Positions 53,901 to 64,000 of a stretch of 64,000 bases of DNA are shown here, piece by piece; position 1 is the stretch's first letter, and each line of letters starts with the position of its first letter. Under the pieces are notes generated by a model. That model was not told where the DNA came from. It worked only from the letters and a program-made list of their open reading frames with translations, and did not search any database. The translations under genes were made by a program, and so were the position numbers. The stretch comes from Diprion similis (lineage: Eukaryota; Arthropoda; Insecta; Hymenoptera; Diprionidae), in NCBI RefSeq assembly GCF_021155765.1, contig NC_060105.1:2356001-2420000 (forward strand), written 5' to 3'.

Positions 53901-56900
53901 TCAATGGTGATATCGTGTCATTGGTATATACAGTGCATTCCGTGAATCGTTGATCATTCAAACGTCAAACCTGATTACAGTCCCATGCCTACTGCCACAA
54001 GAACATACCGCCGGAATGCACCTTTGGAAATTTGGAGCCAATTTACCTGCCTCCACATGCAATCAGTATACCTCGCACCGAAGTCCCTATGGAGGCGATC
54101 ATTGGGGTCCAGGTGCGTCGCAAGGAAGTTCTCGCGCGTGAGTATTCTTGCCGTAAGTGTCTGCTTCACTACCATCATTCTACCGAAAGTGTATCTGGCA
54201 AAATGGACGATAATCGAGCCAACGATAAATATTACTCGGCCTTGTTTTATCTGGTTTTATTGTATCGATACATCATCGGTTTATACAGAATGCCAAGAAT
54301 TCGAACGATGTTCCGATGTACGATATATACATATATATGTATTTATATATATGTATATGTATATATACATGCATACGTATTACATGTTATACTTACATTT
54401 GAATTTAATCCTGATCAATGTTTCCGTGTCTTTAGTATTGAAAAATCATTGCTCGTATTTTTCCATCTTTGCATCAAGGTACGATCATTAACACTGCAGT
54501 TTGCCTCTTGCTTAGCATAAGGCCTAATATTTTTCTAACTACTTGAATTTTATTGAAAAATCGAATTATACCCACTTGCATTATTTTGTTTGCGAAATAT
54601 ACGAATTTGCAGTACAGTAAAATCTTAAATACAGTTTATTGCTCTGATTACTCTGATATAAAATAAAATTTTTGCGGTATACTTAAATTTTTTTTAAACG
54701 TATGCAGTTACAGTGACACATCTTATTTTTCACATTATATCGATCACGCACCATCGCACAATATCCTTGTATCTGTAATTTATTACACACGAAAATTTTC
54801 CAGTTTTTATTCCAGTCAATTAATTCTGTTCTTGTAATAATCTTATGTTATTTATAAAAGCTTGAACATTGACAGGGTAGGTACATAAAATATTTCGCAT
54901 ATACATATGATAAAAATAAAATTCACACCTTGTCATCGTAGGATTGAACGTATAATAATTATAATTCAGAATGCTTTGTATTTGCAGCTGTAATAGTTGC
55001 AGTAATGTAGAATCAATTTTTAATCATTTTAGAGTAGAATGTAAAGCTTAGAGAGAGCCGACAGAAATAAATATTTACAATTTTTAATTACTACGTATAT
55101 TAACAGTTGAGATGAACTTCTAGGTAAATTAAATTTCTTCACACAGTGTCCTGCAGCCCGAATTATACTTGAAGATGATCATAAGAATAGAATTCATTTA
55201 GCATCCAATCCATATCCATAAGATGTTTTTTACAAAATGTCTTACGCCTAACACCGCACTCCTGCTGTTCATCGACCACTAATGTACACATATTTATAGT
55301 TACACACGTGCATATTAAAATCCCCTTTGAAGCATCCTTCGTACTATCATATCCACTGTAAAGAGTTTCACATGTTGATAAGCGTGATGTAGATTCTTAG
55401 AAAAAAAAAAAAAAAAAAAAAAATACAAATTAATGAATAAAACACTTGTACAAAAAATCAGTAAAACAGACTTACGCAAGTTTGGTAGAACTTTGCGACG
55501 ATTAAATTTCTCAAGGACAGTATATGGTATCATGTATTGGAATGATACGATATAACGTATCAGCTTCTGAAAATTAATGTGTATCGATGCAGTCGGGTGT
55601 TTGGGAGAGCAGAAATTGAGCAGAACTCGTTTTGTTTGAATAGTTTGTAAAAGGTGAAGGAAAAAGAAAATTCGGACTATTGTTTGCTTCTCTTTGAAGA
55701 TTACACTGGAGAGCAATTCGATTTCGCTGAGAGTGAACAAATTGGGGGCGAAGGCCACCTTGCCGCAGCTTTGAGGCGCCTTTCACTAGTTTTGCATCGT
55801 AGCTGCCATGGAAATTGTCATGCTTCCCCTCCTTATGTTCGAGGTACCTAGATTATTAATCCATCCTCTGCCATGCGAACCATGTATGTGTGCATACTGA
55901 ATAGTCAACTACACTTACGCTCAAGGGTGGAAAGCTCTGACCCATACTTTATACTTTTCACCGTTTCGCGTACGTGCATAATACGTGATTGTGCATATCT
56001 CATGCTCTTTTCATCTTTGCAGAACAATTTTATTATTCGCGGAATCATGAGTGCGTTAGCTTTCTTTGGGGGATATATCGTCACTGTTGTTTCGTGATGG
56101 CTTAGCGTAAATATTAACGGCAATGTCCTACCGAACAATCGATGTTCACTTTGTACCGCTATTGGCAGTTGTAAAAAGCTGGATAAACGCAAATTTAGCG
56201 TTGACAAGCTTCCATAATCAACCATGAAATTATCTAGTTTTCCATTCAATCATTATTGACTAGCTTTTTCCGCGTGAGTATATTGTTGAAAAAAATGTGC
56301 TGAAAAATGGAAGAAAAGTATCGAAATTTAAAGAAATAACGTCAGATGCAAAGGACTGGTGAAGTCGCAAATGAGGATAGTTTCAAATGAAGTTTCTCCA
56401 CTGAAGTAACACCGCGTCACTTAAAACATCTTGTCAGTTTTTATATGCTCAGATTTAATGATATGCTCGAGTATCGATTATTATTTTATGTTGCCTGCTG
56501 TAGGTTCCAAATTTACTCTTTGTGTATAGCGAAGGGAATATCTCTTTAGTTTAATGGTAGTGAAGTAGCGAGTTTGTAGAATCTACGTGCATATTCGAAA
56601 GTCCGTTAGATTAAATAGGGAAATTTATGTTTTTAAAGAATGATAACGTCACACTCATAATTTATTGTATCCCCGTTATTGTTAGCCTTCGAAAGAGCCT
56701 CGCCAAGAGAAAGCAAAAAATAACTTGATAATGCTGAATAATTGCTGTATACGCTGGTCGGTATTGCAAATAATGTACATAAAAAATAGTCTTTCATGGT
56801 TCAGCGTTGTACGAGTACTTGTGGTTGCGGATTACGCTTTTAATTGGCAGTTTTCGCATGTTCATGTTTCACCTGACTGCATGTACCTACTCACGGTCAC

Positions 56901-59900
56901 TTTGTACCTATAACGCTAGCTGGATATCGCGTGAAGATTCTACGATGCTTGTGACGAATCCTCAGCAATCGAGCATCACAACGGATTGCAATAATCTGCA
57001 TAATCCTTGTACTGCTGTATCCTCCTGTGCTTCAAAAACCATCGTGTACGTTTAGTCGTAAGAAGTGTTGTAGCCAATTAAGAGGGAAGACAGAAAACTA
57101 AAATTGTGTAGAAGAGGCTGGTAATATTTTCTTGCATATCGGTGAAACGTGTGCTGCATCTGTAATTAAGAAAATAATTAGGACTCAGGCCTCGCCAAAC
57201 ATTCAATTTCAAACATAATCAGGGATAATTAATTACAGAAAAGTCTGAGACGAAAAAAGTAAGAAAATTTTTAAGAAATTTCACTCATTCCAATGATATC
57301 TGTACTTTTGAAGAATCTTGCCATATTTTCAGACTCTAAAAAATGAGCTTGCTCATATATTGACGAGTTTGAATGGCAGGCTTTTCTATCGACATTGACG
57401 TACGTTACGATCGTTGGGTAATAAATGCTCGATATGTGGAAAGGTGAAGGTAAAAAGATGCAGCGTAACGCAAGATTCGACTGTTTGAAATATTTCAGTT
57501 TTTCGTCTATCTTCCGAGTTTTCGCGTCCTTGCATTGTGTATCACTGCGAATTTTTGGTAGAATAACAAAATTTTCAAATCAGCCTACCGAGCGAGTGAG
57601 TTTTGAAAATTGTTCCTCATTTACCGATATTGAATGTTGACTATATTTTATCGTTTGTTTATTTTTACAGCACGTAATATTTCAGAGGAATTCAGCAGCG
57701 GAGACGCTCGGAATCGAGACAATGATGAACCGGCACAGCAAAGCGGTGCTCACAGCCGGGATTCCAGGCCCCAGAAAGAGAAGGACGACAGAGACGAAGG
57801 TATTTCAAGTTATCCAATGTCTGCATGCGTAGGCTCCTTCAAGAAGCACCTTTTCAACCCCCTGGTCATACATCTACCATGTGCCATTACAGAGATGATC
57901 AAAGTTTACGATGGCAATATTTCTGCGAGGCGTCGGATATTTCGAGTTATCAACGTGCCTCGTCAAGCCAGTATCGACCAGGTCCTCACTATAGCTCTAA
58001 GAGCATTCCACATAACGAAAGATCTGAGTACGTTGAACGCCCTGGTATATTTCGTTTACCGATCAACTACACATATTTTCTTGTTGTCATCGTACTGGGA
58101 AAATTCTCTTCTTTTCTCACAGAAAACTTTTACCTAACTGACTTGTACGCCGCCGACGAAGCTCGTTTATGCGATCCAACACCGATTAATAACTTACAGC
58201 GGAAGGAAGGCAAGCGTCCGGCTGTCTTTCTGCGTTTTAAGTAAGCTCCTAGCTGAATAGTTTTTTTTACTTACTTCCATACCCTTCAATCAAGCGTGAC
58301 AAGTTTTACGATTTTTCTCTATATATACACAGGGACAACGAGTGTGGCGAAGTACGAGTCTATCCAGGTAAACTTCAGGTGTCCGAAGCATTCTGCAACG
58401 TCCCCGTTGACGAAGGAAGTACCGTAGCTGATCTTATCCGTGAGGCCCTTCTTCGGTTTGGACTTGAAAATTTCAAATGCGAGGAATATCGCTGTAGTGA
58501 GATTTTACTGGACCGCGGTGGTGAGTTTTCAATATTTTGTTGTACCTGTTATAATACAAGGTACGATAACGTAACGCGAGGCTGATTATTTACCGTTTTA
58601 ACGGAATTAAACAACGATAAATCAACTATAATTTCAAGTAGTTACGGAACGAGTACTATCCTGGAACGAGAAACCCTGGGACATCGTAAAGCTGCTTGGA
58701 AAGGACTCGATCCGTCAAATGGAATTGATGAGATTTTACCTTCAGTTAAAACAAGACCCTCACGGGCCGAATCTCGCGTTATTTGTCGGCAATCTTCCAC
58801 CCAATCTTTCAGAGCGTAATTATGAGAATATGTTGACGGAGTTCTTGGGCAAAGGTTCGTTTCACTTTGTTTCATTACGCGCCATACTTTACCGATTCGT
58901 ATGAAATACTGTGCTTAACGGTAACGATTGGCGTTGAAAATTTACAGAAAACAAATTCTCATCCATTGGCCCAATTTATTACGAGTATGGATCAATGGTG
59001 ATTATATACGAGGATTCAAACAAGGCTGTAAAGGCATTGTACACATTACGTGAATCAAAATACGAAGACAAACACCTTTTAGGTAAAAATTTATGCAACG
59101 GGATTTTCACCGGTTACAAATGGACTCTTATTGTTCAAAATAATTCAACTAACCGGCTTACCTCTCACTCTTCACAGTAATGCTTCTGCCCAGTATCGAG
59201 CCGAGTATGGTACCACCTGGTGTTCAGCCTCTACTTGTATTCGTGAATGTCAAGTCCGGCGGATGTCAGGGTCTGGAATTAATTTCCAGTTTTCGAAAGC
59301 TTTTGAATCCGTACCAAGTGTTCGATCTGGATAACGGAGGCCCACTTCCTGGGTGAGTGAAACCTCTCTCGTAATAAGAATTGAACGTGAACCCATGCCG
59401 ATTGGAAGTATGTTCCATGGTGCTATCGTTTGATTTTTACATTATCTTACAGACTGTACGTTTTTCGGCATATAAGAAATTACAAGATTCTTGTGTGTGG
59501 AGGGGATGGAACAATTGGCTGGGTATTGCAATGTCTTGACAACGTTGGCCAGGATAGTGAGTGTTCTTCTCCGGCTTGCGCAATTGTTCCTTTGGGAACT
59601 GGCAACGATTTGGCAAGAGTTTTGCGCTGGGGTTCCGGTTACACGGGTGGAGAAGATCCGCTAAGTTTATTGCGGGACATCATCGATGCCGAGGAAATAA
59701 AGTTGGATCGATGGACGGTGGTTTTCCACCCTGAAGACAAAGAGGACAAATCTCAGCAAGTTCCCAATGCCGCAGGTATGGATGTAACGACGATTTCTAC
59801 CTAATGATAAACGATCGGAGAATCACCAGAGCCGTGATTGTAAAGAGAGAAAAATCATTGACTTACAGTTGCTGGTTCGACGAGCGAAGATAATACCCAA

Positions 59901-62012
59901 ATATATGTGATGAACAATTATTTTGGCATTGGAATCGACGCGGATCTATGTTTGGCCTTTCACAATGCGAGGGAAGAAAATCCAAACAAGTTCAATAGTC
60001 GATTCCACAACAAGGGAGTATACGTTAGAATGGGATTGCGCAAGATGGTCGGTCAGAAGCTCTGTAAAGACTTGCACAAGCAAATACGGTTAGAAGTCGA
60101 TGGAAAATTAGTAGAATTACCGCAGGTCGAGGGCATCATTATACTGAATATTTTGAGGTATCACAGACTGCTGTTATCAGTTATAACTCATTCATTGATT
60201 CAGTAAAAGTAATTCCTTGTACTCATGACGCTTGTAAAATAAATAGTTGGGGCTCTGGCGCTAATCCGTGGGGTCCGGAGAAAGAGGATCAGTTCAACAA
60301 ACCAAATCATTGGGACGGGGTGTTGGAAGTAGTCGGAGTCACAGGTGTGGTACACCTAGGACAAATACAGTCTGGTCTTCGCTCCGCTATGAGAATAGCT
60401 CAAGTAAGATGAATTAACGTTATGGCAGTTACGAATCTGTCGATAATGATCAATCGAGTATCTTGAGCATTGAAAGTGCTGCTGTTTTCACAAATTTATA
60501 GGATAACGTTGACATAGCTGGGTAGTACGGTGTTGGTATGGTTTTAAAAATTTGATAATGTTATGCTCAGGGTGGACATATAAAAATTCATCTACACTCA
60601 GACTTGCCAGTTCAGGTAGACGGAGAACCCTGGGTTCAGAGTCCAGGCGATGTTGTAGTCCTGAAGTCTGCGTTGAAGGTAAACCGAATTGAGATTCATT
60701 GCAGCCTCAACATTCCATGGTTGAACATTACAAAATGAACATCATTCACGAGCAAGGATTGCGAGACTTTGGCGCATATTTATACTCTATATGTCGTATA
60801 TTATTTTCCGAGCATTAAGTTGTCGGTTTGGCAGTTCGTTTTGTAGGGTTCATAAAGTGAAATGGTATGCTGGGGTGATCTATCACGATCATGATCATCG
60901 TCATCGTCATCATCACCATCACCATCATGACCATCATCGTCATCGTCATTCGACGTATTAAGTACTTGTGGCACGTGAATTTTGAATATTATCGTATAGG
61001 TATTCTGTATATGTATTTAGCTAGTAGTTTTGTTATTTATATTATATCGTGTAACGCTATCATGCTCATGACCTCCGCGATAAGCATTAGCTAACTGCTG
61101 ATGTCCGTCAGCGCATGCATTCCTCCCCTAATCGCACTCTACTAATGTCTCCTTGTTCCTTTGTTCACTTCAGGCAACCATGTTGAAGAAAAATAAGATC
61201 AAGCGTCGGAATACCGAACCGTCGATTCTACCTGCTAATGGGGAGGGGGGCAAGAGCACGGACGAGTAAATCAACCATTCTGCAGCTTGCAACTAGTCAG
61301 TTGTTTGATCATTCGTTGTAAGGTGCGCGATCCCTACCTAGACTCCTCCGTGCGTATAATATATTAATAATAATACGCGCGATGCACGAGAGGGGAGTTT
61401 CGGAGTGATCCCACTGATAAAAACGGCAGACAGACCTCTCGTACGAAGATTGTTCCTCGGCGCATGCAACCCTTTCACTCGAATCCACATCCGAATCTTA
61501 CCAATTGCCCATTGCAGTTTATGCTTTCCGTATTTTATCGATTAGCCATGCATTCTTCCAATTAGTATACATATATTTAGCTTTACTATGTAAATTTATT
61601 TCATTTCTTCTCGACAATTCGTTTATATACATATATATATATATACATTTGTCGAATTACTATTATTATTATTATCGTCGTCATAATTACGTTTTTTTTT
61701 TCTCTTACTTTTTTTCTTCTTCAAACACATTATTATTATTATTGTTATTGTTATTATTATCACTATCATTATTATTGCATATAATTATCAGTTCTGGTGT
61801 TGTGAACGAAACCGCTATATTCTCTTCGACATTGGCATTGACAATTGTTATCGATCGTTCGTTCCTTTGTGCATCCTCCTGATCCTATCCCTTCCTAGGC
61901 CACGATGCTGAAGAAGGTGAAGAGTAAAATGAAGCGGCGAAATACAGAGCCCAGCATGCAGTTAGCACTTCAAGCCGGACCATCGAACGATCCGGATTCC
62001 GAGGTCTTCTGA
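44679..62012 (+). CDS. Dgk: Diacylglycerol kinase theta-type lipid kinase
   Basis: Exons: 44679-44814, 51935-52014, 53310-53412, 53628-53848, 53981-54152, 57671-57799, 57893-58027, 58123-58240, 58333-58520, 58642-58854, 58948-59082, 59178-59352, 59453-59775, 59869-60157, 60247-60403, 60571-60678, then either 61174-61269 or 61899-62012, for 925 or 931 aa. All phases close. An upstream in-frame TAA (44589-44591) leaves MASVSAE at 44679 as the start. Domains: three C1 zinc fingers (about residues 14-62, 77-124, 144-193; first [17 protein letters not shown]), a low-complexity linker (about 238-282), Ras-association-like region(s) (about 283-430), the catalytic domain with GGDGT (618-622) and [13 protein letters not shown], and the accessory domain ([12 protein letters not shown] onward). 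Three C1 domains plus RA identify type V DGK theta. It phosphorylates diacylglycerol to phosphatidic acid, ending DAG/PKC signalling at membranes. Confidence 0.96.
44815..51934. other. 7.1-kb first intron of DGK
   Basis: No coding exon recognised. The 5' half includes a GC-rich patch (about 45550-46420) with G-runs and GA tracts; the rest is mixed. CA repeats lie at 44866-44894 and 46566-46589 and a TG repeat at 49915-49940. Open frames up to 144 codons in the GC-rich patch occur on both strands and look compositional. Confidence 0.6.
44866..44894. repeat. (CA)n microsatellite
   Basis: About 14 CA units just inside DGK intron 1. It is copied in style, not in context, by the tracts at 46566-46589 and 49915-49940 (TG). 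Confidence 0.9.
52134..52257. repeat. 124-bp imperfect hairpin, MITE-like, in DGK intron 2
   Basis: The left arm (cacggaaaaaactcaacttg, 52137 onward) pairs with the right arm (caagttgaggttttttttcg, to about 52252), and caattcgtacacaac (about 52177) pairs with gttgagtgtacaaattg (about 52212). This makes a near-continuous hairpin with a loop of about 20 nt. No clear target duplication was found. Confidence 0.5.
54153..57670. other. 3.5-kb intron 5 of DGK
   Basis: AT-rich, with TA tracts near 54320-54370 and a poly(A) run at 55399-55422. No exon or RNA gene recognised; the open frames on both strands lack splice-compatible edges and family resemblance. Confidence 0.6.
60884..60950. repeat. (CAT/CGT)n trinucleotide repeat in the intron before the DGK terminal exons
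   Basis: About 20 units alternating between CAT, CGT and CAC between exon 16 and terminal exon A. The minus strand reads as GATGA/GATGG purine-rich repeats. Similar GATGAC-type repeats occur near 43200-43275. Confidence 0.85.
61174..61269 (+). CDS. Dgk: DGK alternative terminal exon A
   Basis: After acceptor gttcacttcag the exon reads [17 protein letters not shown], then a Gly/Ser/acidic tail and TAA, 31 residues. It joins exon 16 in phase 0, as exon B does. No AATAAA is seen in the 629 nt before exon B, so this isoform may use the distal polyadenylation site. The basic cluster followed by RRNTEPS resembles a basophilic kinase site and membrane-binding patch, which is inference. Confidence 0.85.
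   Translation, partial: ATMLKKNKIKRRNTEPSILPANGEGGKSTDE
61655..61780. repeat. TTA-rich tracts between the two DGK terminal exons
   Basis: Two (TTA)n-type stretches (about 61655-61677 and 61729-61780) flank a polypyrimidine run near 61690-61725. A TA tract lies at about 61630-61647. Confidence 0.8.
61899..62012 (+). CDS. Dgk: DGK alternative terminal exon B
   Basis: After acceptor tatcccttcctag the exon reads [19 protein letters not shown], then a different tail ending DPDSEVF and TGA, 37 residues. It is homologous to exon A over its first half but differs at many synonymous sites. The free C-terminus SEVF resembles a PDZ-binding ligand (hydrophobic last residue, acidic at -2), which exon A lacks. 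AATAAA signals at 62102-62111 lie about 90 nt downstream. Confidence 0.88.
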   Translation, partial: ATMLKKVKSKMKRRNTEPSMQLALQAGPSNDPDSEVF

Positions 62013-62242
62013 ATCAACGCTTCTTTATCATACCCCACGGAGCTGGAACGCCAACGAGTATTATTTCGCTATATATTAACATACGTATACATACATACAT
62101 AAATAAATAAAATCGATCGCAAATTCAATTGTGATCCGATGAACGGCCTCGATACGTGCTGTCGTCAAAAAACGGTTACGCTATTATTAAACTACACGCA
62201 TAAGTACTTAATAACACAAACACACACACGCAAACACACGCG

Positions 62243-62284
<42 letters not shown>

Positions 62285-62921
62285 CATGAGATATGTATAA
62301 ATATTAAACATAAACGCAGTTACGAACACATCTTTAATGCTGCAAGAAATAAGAGACATGAAATAATAGATAAGAATTTTCAAGTGAACACGCCCACGAT
62401 GAAATTCGATGAAAATTCAGTGCTAGTTAATTTCTGTTCACGCGTTATTAGAAGTGAAATAGATCTCATTTTTAAATGTTAAATCATAGTGCCGTATGTA
62501 TTTTATCGATAAATATTTTTTTAGTAAGATTACGAATAGATCGTACTTAATAATGTTATTACAAAATGTTAACCAGTATTCAATTGAGAAGCGTCACAAA
62601 GCTTACTGCTTTCAACATTAATTTGCATTTATGTTTATGTACATACATATATATACATACACACATATATATATATATATATGCATGTATATATGTATGT
62701 ATGTATATATGTATATATAGTTTGTTAGTTGAAAAAAAAAGTAAACTGTAATGTATATTACGTTTCGTATGGTATTTTACCAAGCTATCGCAGTGTGAAG
62801 GCACGCAAATACGTGTGTCGGGATGCAGCAAACACATAAAAATTAAAAAAAAAGAAAAAAAAGAGTCAGTTGTTATTAATATATTATTATATGAAATATT
62901 TACAAACTAAATATTAATATA

Positions 62922-62960
<39 letters not shown>

Positions 62961-64000
62961 ATGTATATATTTATATATATATACACATATATATTTACAT
63001 AATATTGTATTAGTATTACGATTTTAATTTTGTGATTGTTGTCAATCTGACTGCCGGGCAGTCTGGAATTTATATATATATATATAAAACCAGTTGCAGT
63101 CAGAGTTTCCTAGAAAACGTGAATAATAAATTTAAACCAAGAGGGAGGTAAAAAAAAAAAAAAAAAGTTAATTTTAAATAAGTAAATTAAATGATTAAAA
63201 AAAAAAAAAAAAAAAAAAAATTATGTAATTTCGGTAGGGCTGAATACGGGCACAGCTTCTTTTTGCCAATTCGTCTCTTAAAACTTTATATTAGCTCAGC
63301 GTACAAACTATCTAAACGAGGATGGTGACGAGGCGTCTTGGCAATGTCCAAACATCTGACTCTTGCGAATTACCAAGTATATAAATAATAATTGAGAAGT
63401 TTGCGCGAGTCTTTTATGGTAGACAACACATTCCACTATAATGTGGCAAAACCACCATGTACATTTATAAAACCTATGCCAAAGAAAAGAAGAAAGAGGG
63501 AAAAAAACAAAAAAAAAAATTAACACAAGAAAAGAAAAAATAATTCAAAAGTTAATAATCTTATTTTACCGTTGAAGAACTTGTTACGGTATTATATCTA
63601 TTCGATTACTAAAAAATTTACTACGGTAATATGAATATACGACAATTGTTTTGTACCCCTGAGCAAGTTCTGCAGCACAGGTATAGTGGATCAATTCAAA
63701 GAGCGAGTACCAATGGGACTATAAATTCAGTGATTTGTTGAGATGGGCGAAAGCGTGTTGAAACAAAAAAGGCCGATGTGTTTGCAGGTTTCGATTGAAA
63801 TGGATGCGTGTTGGCATCATCCAGATCGGAAGGACAATTCTGGTGCCAAACAGATGTATATAATATATAATGGTAGTGGATAAAGAGAAGGTTTTGAGAT
63901 AGCGTTATAATCGATAGGCAAAGGAACACGTGAGATAAAATATATATGTATACATAGTATATATATATATATATATAATTATGTGGTTGAAGGACTGCGA
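62013..64000. other. DGK 3' UTR and downstream non-coding DNA
   Basis: AT-rich, no gene seen. Polyadenylation signals (AATAAA at 62102-62107 and 62106-62111) follow the last DGK stop. CA/TA compound repeats occupy 62216-62285, TA tracts 62640-62720 and 62922-62957, and A runs 63149-63166 and 63197-63220. A further TA tract ends the window. Confidence 0.6.
62102..62111 (+). promoter_or_regulatory. Polyadenylation signals of the DGK gene
   Basis: Two overlapping AATAAA hexamers about 90 nt after the terminal exon B stop codon, the first such signals downstream of the coding sequence. Confidence 0.6.

Noticed and set aside
54282..54520. Open frames extending past DGK exon 5 into a TA-rich stretch
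   Set aside because: The real exon ends at donor 54152; the downstream Ile/Tyr-rich sequence is a translated microsatellite.
55315..55758. 147-codon minus-strand open frame in DGK intron 5
   Set aside because: Contains a polyphenylalanine run from the poly(A) tract and overlaps a second frame; no homology or splice context.

Overview
The window is animal nuclear DNA and almost certainly insect. Its genes are broken by many short GT-AG introns and a few long ones, the non-coding DNA is AT-rich and full of microsatellites, and the encoded proteins read like insect orthologues. Hymenoptera is my inference from the feel of the proteins; the sequence alone does not prove it. No rRNA, tRNA, CRISPR array or bacterial-style operon was seen.

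Layout. (1) 1-13.7 kb: mostly non-coding. It holds one candidate first coding exon on the minus strand (1777-1894), encoding a signal-peptide-like N-terminus whose gene would continue off the left edge, and a diverged fold-back repeat (6812-7125). (2) 13.8-15.4 kb, plus strand: Mtl, a Rac/Mig-2-like Rho-family GTPase, three coding exons, 195 aa. (3) 19.5-25.0 kb, plus: EMC1, a subunit of the ER membrane protein complex, 13 exons (927 aa) plus a possible 54-nt cassette exon. (4) 27.0-31.2 kb, minus: TTI1, the HEAT-repeat TELO2-interacting protein, 13 exons, about 1028 aa, with two apparent GC-AG introns. (5) 32.3-40.1 kb, plus: AP-1 sigma adaptor subunit, 157 aa, with a 6.7-kb last intron. (6) 44.7-62.0 kb, plus: diacylglycerol kinase theta, 17 exons, 925 or 931 aa depending on which of two homologous terminal exons is used.

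TTI1 and AP-1 sigma are head to head about 1.2 kb apart, with a 411-bp inverted-repeat transposon (8-bp target duplication) in the shared upstream region. EMC1 and TTI1 are convergent, separated by about 2 kb. The five recognised genes do not form a pathway cluster: they cover cytoskeletal signalling, membrane protein insertion, PIKK assembly, clathrin-coated vesicle sorting and lipid signalling. This is an ordinary housekeeping neighbourhood.

Exon boundaries were set by eye from splice consensus and reading phase, and all coding phases close without frameshift. The most interesting points are the duplicated terminal exons of the DGK gene, the two GC-AG introns of TTI1, the candidate EMC1 cassette exon, alternative C-termini of AP-1 sigma, a lysine in the hydrophobic helix after the Mtl P-loop, and the transposon between the divergent genes.
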